Shown here in pieces: positions 59,665 to 64,000 of a stretch of 64,000 bases of DNA (positions are counted from its first letter, which is position 1; every line of letters starts with the position of its first letter). The notes beneath the pieces are model-generated. The model made no database searches and was not told the DNA's origin. It worked only from the letters and a program-made list of their open reading frames with translations. Source of the stretch: Streptomyces specialis (GTDB taxonomy: Bacteria > Actinomycetota > Actinomycetes > Streptomycetales > Streptomycetaceae); NCBI RefSeq assembly GCF_001493375.1, contig NZ_LN929897.1:642754-706753 (forward strand), written 5' to 3'. Both the position numbers and the translations under genes were made by a program.

Positions 59665-61034
59665 CCGGCTCCCTGCTCCTGGCCGTCGTCGCCCTGCTCG
59701 TCGTGGCCTGGCTGGCGTCCTGCGCGGAGGCCGGTCTGGCGATGATCACCGGCTTCCGCGCCGAGGAGGCCGTCCGCGCCGGCCGGCGCGGCGCGGCCCG
59801 CCTCGCGGTGGCCGCCGCCGACCCGACGCGTTACCTGAACCTGGCGCTGCTGCTGCGCGTCGCCAGCGAGATGGGCGCGGCGGTGCTGGTGGCGTACGCC
59901 TGCCTGAAGGAGTTCGGCGAGGTCTGGCAGGCGCTGACCGTGGCGTTCGGCGTGATGGTGCTGCTGTCGTTCGTCGCGGTCGGGGTCTCGCCGCGCACGA
60001 TCGGCCGCCAGCACCCGCTGAACACGACGACCGCCGCGGCGTACGTGCTGGTGCCGCTGGCGCGGGTGCTGGGCCCGCTGACGCAGTTCCTGATCATCCT
60101 GGGCAACGCGCTCACGCCGGGCAAGGGCTTCCGCAAGGGGCCGTTCGCCTCGGAGGCCGAGCTGCGGGCGATGGTGGACCTGGCGGAGCGCGAGTCGCTG
60201 ATCGAGGACGAGGAGCGCCGGATGGTGCACTCGGTGTTCGAGCTGGGCGACACCCTGGTGCGCGAGGTGATGGTGCCGCGCACCGATCTGGTGACGATCG
60301 ACCGGCACAAGACGCTGCGGCAGGCGCTCACGCTGGCGCTGCGCTCGGGTTTCTCGCGGATCCCGGTGACGGGCGAGAGCGACGACGACATCGTCGGCAT
60401 CGCGTATCTGAAGGACCTGACCCGGAAGGTGCACGACAGCCGGGCGGCCGAGGCCGAGCTGGTCGAGACGGTGATGCGGCCGGCCACGTTCGTGCCCGAC
60501 ACCAAGAACGCGGGCGACCTGCTGCGCGAGATGCAGCGGGACCACACGCACGCGGCGGTCGTGATCGACGAGTACGGCGGCACGGCCGGGCTGGTGACGA
60601 TCGAGGACATCCTGGAGGAGATCGTCGGCGAGATCACCGACGAGTACGACACGGAGCTGCCGCCGGTCGAGGAGCTGGGCGGCGGCGTGCGCCGGGTCAC
60701 GGCCCGGCTGGACCTGGGCGCGCTGGGCGAGCTGTACGGGCTGCGGCTGGACGACGAGGACGTGGAGACCGTCGGCGGCCTGCTGGCCAAGGCCCTGGGC
60801 CGGGTCCCGATCGCGGGTGCCAGGGCGGTGGTGGACGTCTCGTCGGAGCAGAGCCTGACCCCGGTCGCTCCGCCGGCCGCGCTGCGCCTGACGGCGGAGT
60901 CGGCCGCCGGCCGCCGCAACAGGATCGACCGCGTCCTGGTCGAGCCGATCGCGGCGGAACCCGCCGGGGACGGCGACCGGACCCCCGCCCCGGCCTCCCG
61001 CCGCGACCACGGCCACGGGCAGGGGCAGAGCTAG
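59661..61034 (+). CDS. CorC/HlyC-type CBS-domain membrane protein
   Basis: The 457-residue protein has a CNNM-type membrane region (three to four helices within 1-150), two CBS domains (VMVPRTDLVTIDRHKTLRQAL and VMRPATFVPDTKNAGDLLREM) and a C-terminal CorC/HlyC domain with EYGGTAGLVTIEDILEEIVGEI. These proteins are connected with magnesium/cobalt efflux. ATG 59661 overlaps the ybeY stop. It ends in a basic Gly/His/Gln tail. Confidence 0.93.
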   Translation: MTGSLLLAVVALLVVAWLASCAEAGLAMITGFRAEEAVRAGRRGAARLAVAAADPTRYLNLALLLRVASEMGAAVLVAYACLKEFGEVWQALTVAFGVMVLLSFVAVGVSPRTIGRQHPLNTTTAAAYVLVPLARVLGPLTQFLIILGNALTPGKGFRKGPFASEAELRAMVDLAERESLIEDEERRMVHSVFELGDTLVREVMVPRTDLVTIDRHKTLRQALTLALRSGFSRIPVTGESDDDIVGIAYLKDLTRKVHDSRAAEAELVETVMRPATFVPDTKNAGDLLREMQRDHTHAAVVIDEYGGTAGLVTIEDILEEIVGEITDEYDTELPPVEELGGGVRRVTARLDLGALGELYGLRLDDEDVETVGGLLAKALGRVPIAGARAVVDVSSEQSLTPVAPPAALRLTAESAAGRRNRIDRVLVEPIAAEPAGDGDRTPAPASRRDHGHGQGQS

Positions 61035-61450
61035 GGCCTCTCCTTCCGGATTTCTTGCGGTGGGGCCGCGCGCCATGGCGTCCCTCCGGCTCTTCCGTCC
61101 GGGAGGTGCCCCCACCGTACGAGCCGCGATCCGGGGGTACCTCCGAGGCCCCCGAGGGCCTGGGAGACACGCGGCCTGATCCACAAAGATCCAGAAGACC
61201 GGCTTCAGGGCCTCCCTTCCGGACTGTGGCGGGGCCGCGCGCCCTGGCGTCCCTCCCCGGTCTTCCGTCGGGAGGTGCCCCCGGGCCGCGTTGCCGCGTC
61301 GCGCGGGTACCGGCCGGGCACGAGCCGCGAGCCGGGGGCACTTCCGGGCTCTTTCCGAGGGCCCGAGGGCCGCGCGGCCTGATCCGCGAGCCGGAAGACA
61401 GGCTCTTGGGCCTCTGTTCCGGGCCCTGGCGGGGCCATACCCGGGGGCGC
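61035..61450. repeat. Imperfect tandem intergenic repeat (~175-200 bp units)
   Basis: Three blocks start with GGGCCTC near 61034, 61206 and 61409. They share, in order, a TTCCGG segment, GGGGCC(GCGCGCC), TGGCGTCCCTCC, TCTTCCGTC, GGGAGGTGCCCCC, GAGCCGCGA and GCGGCCTGATCC. The first two are nearly full units and the third is partial. No coding frame is credible, so it is a non-coding dispersed or tandem repeat. The remaining bases to 61605 hold nothing I can identify. Confidence 0.65.
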
Positions 61451-61605
61451 CCCGAGGCCGGGTCCCGGACGACGTCGCCTGCCCCGGGCCGTGCGTCACC
61501 TCGCCCGTGAGGGCGGTCCGGCGTGCCCCGCGGGGGCGCGTCCCCCTCGCTCGTGTCACCCGAATGGCCGTGCGTCGGTGGCCGCACGGGCGTTCGGGTG
61601 GCGCC

Positions 61606-62370
61606 ATGGGAGGCATGCACGCTCACCACCTTCGGACCCTGTGGACCGCCCTCGCCGTCGGGCTGTCCGTGCTGAGCCTGGCTCTGGCTCCGGGGCGGCC
61701 GGCGGCCGGGGAGGCGCTCAGCGAGCACCAGTTGCGCGAGGCCCTGCTCGACGCCGTGGACTTCCCCGAGGGCTGGGCCGGTGACAGCGAGAAGAACGCC
61801 GAGAAGCGGGGCTTCGGCGTTCCCCGGCCGACCGAGCCCGCCTGTGACGGCCTCTTCGACATCGACGGCGGCGACGGCGCCGACGACAGCGACAGCGACA
61901 GTGACGGCGTGGTCAGGGCCGGGTTCGCCAAGTCCCGCAGCGGCCCGTTCGTCACCACCGTCGCCGCCGCGCACCCGGACGCCGGGGCAGCCGGGGGCGA
62001 TCTGGACGACGTCCGCGCCGCGCTCGACGAGTGCGCCACCTTCCACACGCCCGAGGGCCCGGCCGACAAGGCGGTCTCCGTGGCCTACGACGCGGCGCCG
62101 CTGGAGACGGGACGCCTGGGCGAGGAGTCGCTCGCCGTCCGTTTCCACCGGCGGATCGACGGCGAGACGGCGAGCACGCCCGTCGTGGCCGATCTGGTGA
62201 TCGTCCGCGTCGGCGCGCAGATCCTCCGGGTCGCGCAGGCCGGGCGGGACGACGGCGCCCTCGGGGACGTGGAGAAGATCGCGGAGCGCGCGGTCGAGAA
62301 GCTGGAGGGGGTGGCCGCGGGACGGGTGCCCGCCCCGCCCCCGGACCAGCCGGGTACCACGGATCTGTGA
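61606..62370 (+). CDS. Secreted or lipobox-free exported protein
   Basis: The 254-residue protein starts with a signal peptide (LWTALAVGLSVLSLALAPGRPAAGEA, about 11-37). The mature part has an acidic Asp/Ser tract (GGDGADDSDSDSDG) and a soluble domain with beta-type segments (FVTTVAAAHPD, LAVRFHRRID, TPVVADLVIVRVG), ending Pro-rich. Two cysteines (PACDGLF, DECATF) may pair. No known motif. ATG 61606 or 61615 are both possible starts. Confidence 0.72.
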   Translation: MGGMHAHHLRTLWTALAVGLSVLSLALAPGRPAAGEALSEHQLREALLDAVDFPEGWAGDSEKNAEKRGFGVPRPTEPACDGLFDIDGGDGADDSDSDSDGVVRAGFAKSRSGPFVTTVAAAHPDAGAAGGDLDDVRAALDECATFHTPEGPADKAVSVAYDAAPLETGRLGEESLAVRFHRRIDGETASTPVVADLVIVRVGAQILRVAQAGRDDGALGDVEKIAERAVEKLEGVAAGRVPAPPPDQPGTTDL

Positions 62371-62398
62371 GCCCGGCCCAGCACATAAGCTCGGTCGT

Positions 62399-62784
62399 AT
62401 GACTGACGCCGCCCCCTCCGCAGACGCGCTCGATCCCGAGGACCGCAAGATCATCACGCTCGCCCGAAGTGCCCGTGCCCGCAACGGCGTTCCGGAGGGA
62501 GCCGCCGTCCGCGACGAGACCGGCCGCACCTATGTGGCCACCACCGTCGCGCTGGACTCGCTGAAGCTGAGCGCGCTCCAGACGGCGGTGGCGATGGCCG
62601 TGGCGAGCGGGGCGGTGGCGCTGGAGGCGGCGGCCGTGGTCAGCGCGGCGGACGGGGTGGCGGAGGGCGATCTCGCGGCCGTCCGGGACGTGGGCGGGGC
62701 GGGGGCGGGGCGGGCGGCAAGGGCGTCACTGTGCTCCTGGCTGGCCCCGACGGGCGGCTTCGTGCGACCATCGCCGGGTCATGA
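62399..62784 (+). CDS. Cytidine deaminase-like protein, frameshifted near the 3' end
   Basis: The gene lies in the usual place between corC and era. Residues from MTDAAPSADALDPEDRKI to VALDSLKLSALQTAVAMAVASGA are in the first frame, and the expected ending (GKGVTVLLAGPDGRLRATIAGS) is in another frame, closing at TGA 62782-62784, which overlaps the era ATG. The shift falls in the G-rich run around 62690-62715, so a base has been lost in sequence or in the genome. The protein lacks the usual zinc motifs (HAE, PCxxC), as is common for this short streptomycete paralogue; enzyme activity is doubtful. Confidence 0.7.
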
Positions 62785-63710
62785 GCACCTCTGAGCCGAG
62801 CCACCGTTCCGGATTCGCCTGTTTCGTCGGCCGTCCCAACGCGGGCAAGTCCACGCTGACCAACGCCCTGGTGGGCATCAAGGTCGCGATCACCTCCAAC
62901 CGTCCGCAGACCACCCGGCACACGGTGCGCGGCATCGTGCACCGCCCGGACGCGCAGCTCGTCCTGGTGGACACCCCGGGTCTGCACAAGCCGCGCACCC
63001 TGCTCGGCCAGCGGCTGAACGACGTCGTCCGGGCCACGTGGGCCGAGGTGGACGCGATCGGTTTCTGCCTCCCGGCCAACGAGAAGATCGGCCCCGGCGA
63101 CCGTTTCATCGCCAAGGAGCTGTCCCAGATCAAGCGGACGCCCAAGGTCGCCGTCGTCACCAAGACCGATCTGGTGGACAACGACGCGCTCGCCGAACAG
63201 CTCATCGCCGTGGACCAGTTGGGCCGGGAGGTGGGCATCGAGTGGGCGGAGATCGTCCCGGTCTCGGCCACCGCCGGGCGGCAGGTGTCGCTTCTGGCCG
63301 ACCTGCTGGTGCCGCTGCTGCCCGAGGGTCCGCCGTTGTACCCGGAGGGCGACCTCACCGACGAGCCCGAGCAGGTGATGATCGCGGAGCTGATCCGCGA
63401 GGCCGCGCTGGAGGGCGTGCGGGACGAGCTGCCGCACTCGATCGCGGTGGTGGTCGAGGAGATGCTGCCCCGGGAGGACCGCCCGGCCGACCGGCCGCTG
63501 CTGGACATCCACGCGTACCTCTTCATCGAGCGGTCCAGCCAGAAAGGCATCGTGATCGGCCCGAAGGGCGCCCGGCTGAAGGACGTCGGCACCAAGGCGC
63601 GGCGTCAGATCGAGGCGCTGCTGGGCACGCCGGTCTTCCTCGACCTGCACGTGAAGGTCGCCAAGGACTGGCAGCGCGACCCCAAGCAGCTCCGGCGCCT
63701 GGGCTTCTGA
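62781..63710 (+). CDS. era: GTPase Era
   Basis: Era is an essential GTPase for 30S assembly and 16S rRNA 3'-end processing. The 309-residue protein has G1 GRPNAGKST at about 17, the switch region TTRHTVRG, DTPG, the G4 TKTD and a C-terminal KH domain with IERSSQKGIVIGPKGARLK. It is expected downstream of the ybeY operon, with which it shares ribosome maturation. Confidence 0.97.
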   Translation: MSTSEPSHRSGFACFVGRPNAGKSTLTNALVGIKVAITSNRPQTTRHTVRGIVHRPDAQLVLVDTPGLHKPRTLLGQRLNDVVRATWAEVDAIGFCLPANEKIGPGDRFIAKELSQIKRTPKVAVVTKTDLVDNDALAEQLIAVDQLGREVGIEWAEIVPVSATAGRQVSLLADLLVPLLPEGPPLYPEGDLTDEPEQVMIAELIREAALEGVRDELPHSIAVVVEEMLPREDRPADRPLLDIHAYLFIERSSQKGIVIGPKGARLKDVGTKARRQIEALLGTPVFLDLHVKVAKDWQRDPKQLRRLGF

Positions 63711-63728
63711 CGGCCCCGCGGCGGTCGC

Positions 63729-63779
63729 ACGACGGCGGCCCGGCGGACGGTGGAGAACCGTCCGCCGGGCCGCCGTCGT
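63729..63779. terminator. Strong bidirectional terminator hairpin
   Basis: A perfect 23-bp stem (63729-63751 with 63757-63779) and a 5-base loop lies between era and the convergent regulator gene. Confidence 0.9.
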
Positions 63780-63798
63780 ACGTTCGGGGCCGGGCGTC

Positions 63799-64000
63799 TC
63801 AGTCCAGGGCGGCGACCCGGCTGACCACGGCCATCACGAGGGTGTGCGCGTTGGACACCAGCGCCTCGATCGGCTGGGCCCGCTCGCCCAGGATCCACCG
63901 CTGCGCGATCAGCACCACGGCCCCGAGGACGCCGGTGGCGAGGATCTCCAGATCGGTCTCGGAGAGGTCGGCCGCGTCCAGATAGGGCTGCGTGAGCTGG
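63799..64000 (-). CDS. TetR-type regulator, C-terminal part
   Basis: The last 66 residues are present before the window edge. The segment ETDLEILATGVLGAVVLIAQRWILGERAQPIEALV is a typical helical TetR ligand-domain end (the DNA-binding part lies outside). The ligand is unknown. Confidence 0.55.
   Translation of the reverse strand, partial: QLTQPYLDAADLSETDLEILATGVLGAVVLIAQRWILGERAQPIEALVSNAHTLVMAVVSRVAALD

Noticed and set aside
61291..61605. Extended N-terminus of the secreted protein gene reaching into the intergenic repeat
   Set aside because: The upstream part is repeat-derived Arg/Pro/Gly sequence; the signal peptide starts cleanly at 61606 or 61615.

Overview
The window is chromosomal DNA from a very GC-rich actinomycete, almost certainly a Streptomyces or close relative. 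The evidence is codon use with G/C at nearly every third position, many GTG starts, and a familiar actinobacterial gene order: proB-proA, nadD-LCP protein-rsfS, tRNA-Ala, leuS, degV, comEA-comEC, holA, rpsT/lepA, hemW, hrcA-dnaJ-rsmE, phoH-ybeY-corC-cda-era. The replicon is a housekeeping core with one integrated mobile element and a few accessory islands.

Layout. 1-6558: a partial membrane protein, a 93-bp tandem repeat array fused in frame to the front of proB, proA (proline synthesis), and small membrane proteins of the spore-envelope neighbourhood. 6569-10043: nadD, a LytR-CpsA-Psr-like anchored protein, rsfS and a histidine phosphatase. 10024-24168: a regulator/efflux pair, tRNA-Ala(GGC), an FG-GAP secreted protein, leuS behind a leucine leader-peptide attenuator, a hydrolase pair with a second MmyB-type regulator, degV, a catalytically dead IS21-like transposase and a proline-rich secreted protein. 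24360-36233: comEA and comEC, twice interrupted by Illumina/Nextera adapter sequence (assembly artefacts at 24360-24425 and 25461-25592) and once by a genuine 8.3-kb integrative element (26501-34793). 36139-64000: housekeeping genes, a PAS/GAF/PP2C/ATPase signalling protein, a heat-shock operon with a CIRCE operator, a GH4/PfkB sugar pair, the phoH-era operon and a partial TetR regulator.

The integrative element is the centre of interest. Its ends share the 5-bp core CCTAC. Joining the outer flanks at that core restores the comEC reading frame, and joining the inner ends gives an attP with perfect 9-bp inverted arms. It encodes a large serine integrase, a fused HK97-type prohead protease-major capsid protein, an HNH-fold protein whose catalytic residues are replaced, an Xre-TPR regulator, and a divergent operon of small proteins including a Nudix-fold protein with a degenerate Nudix box. 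No portal, terminase, tail or lysis gene is present. This looks like a capsid-encoding phage satellite or a remnant of one, similar in scale and content to the phiRv1/phiRv2 elements of Mycobacterium tuberculosis. It also carries a 26-bp inverted repeat built of GGGGTGAC units and a 26-bp perfect palindrome in a non-coding block of about 0.65 kb.

Sequence quality: the adapter stretches, and a one-base frameshift in the cytidine-deaminase-like gene at about 62700, show this is draft short-read assembly. Broken frames near those points should not be read as biology.
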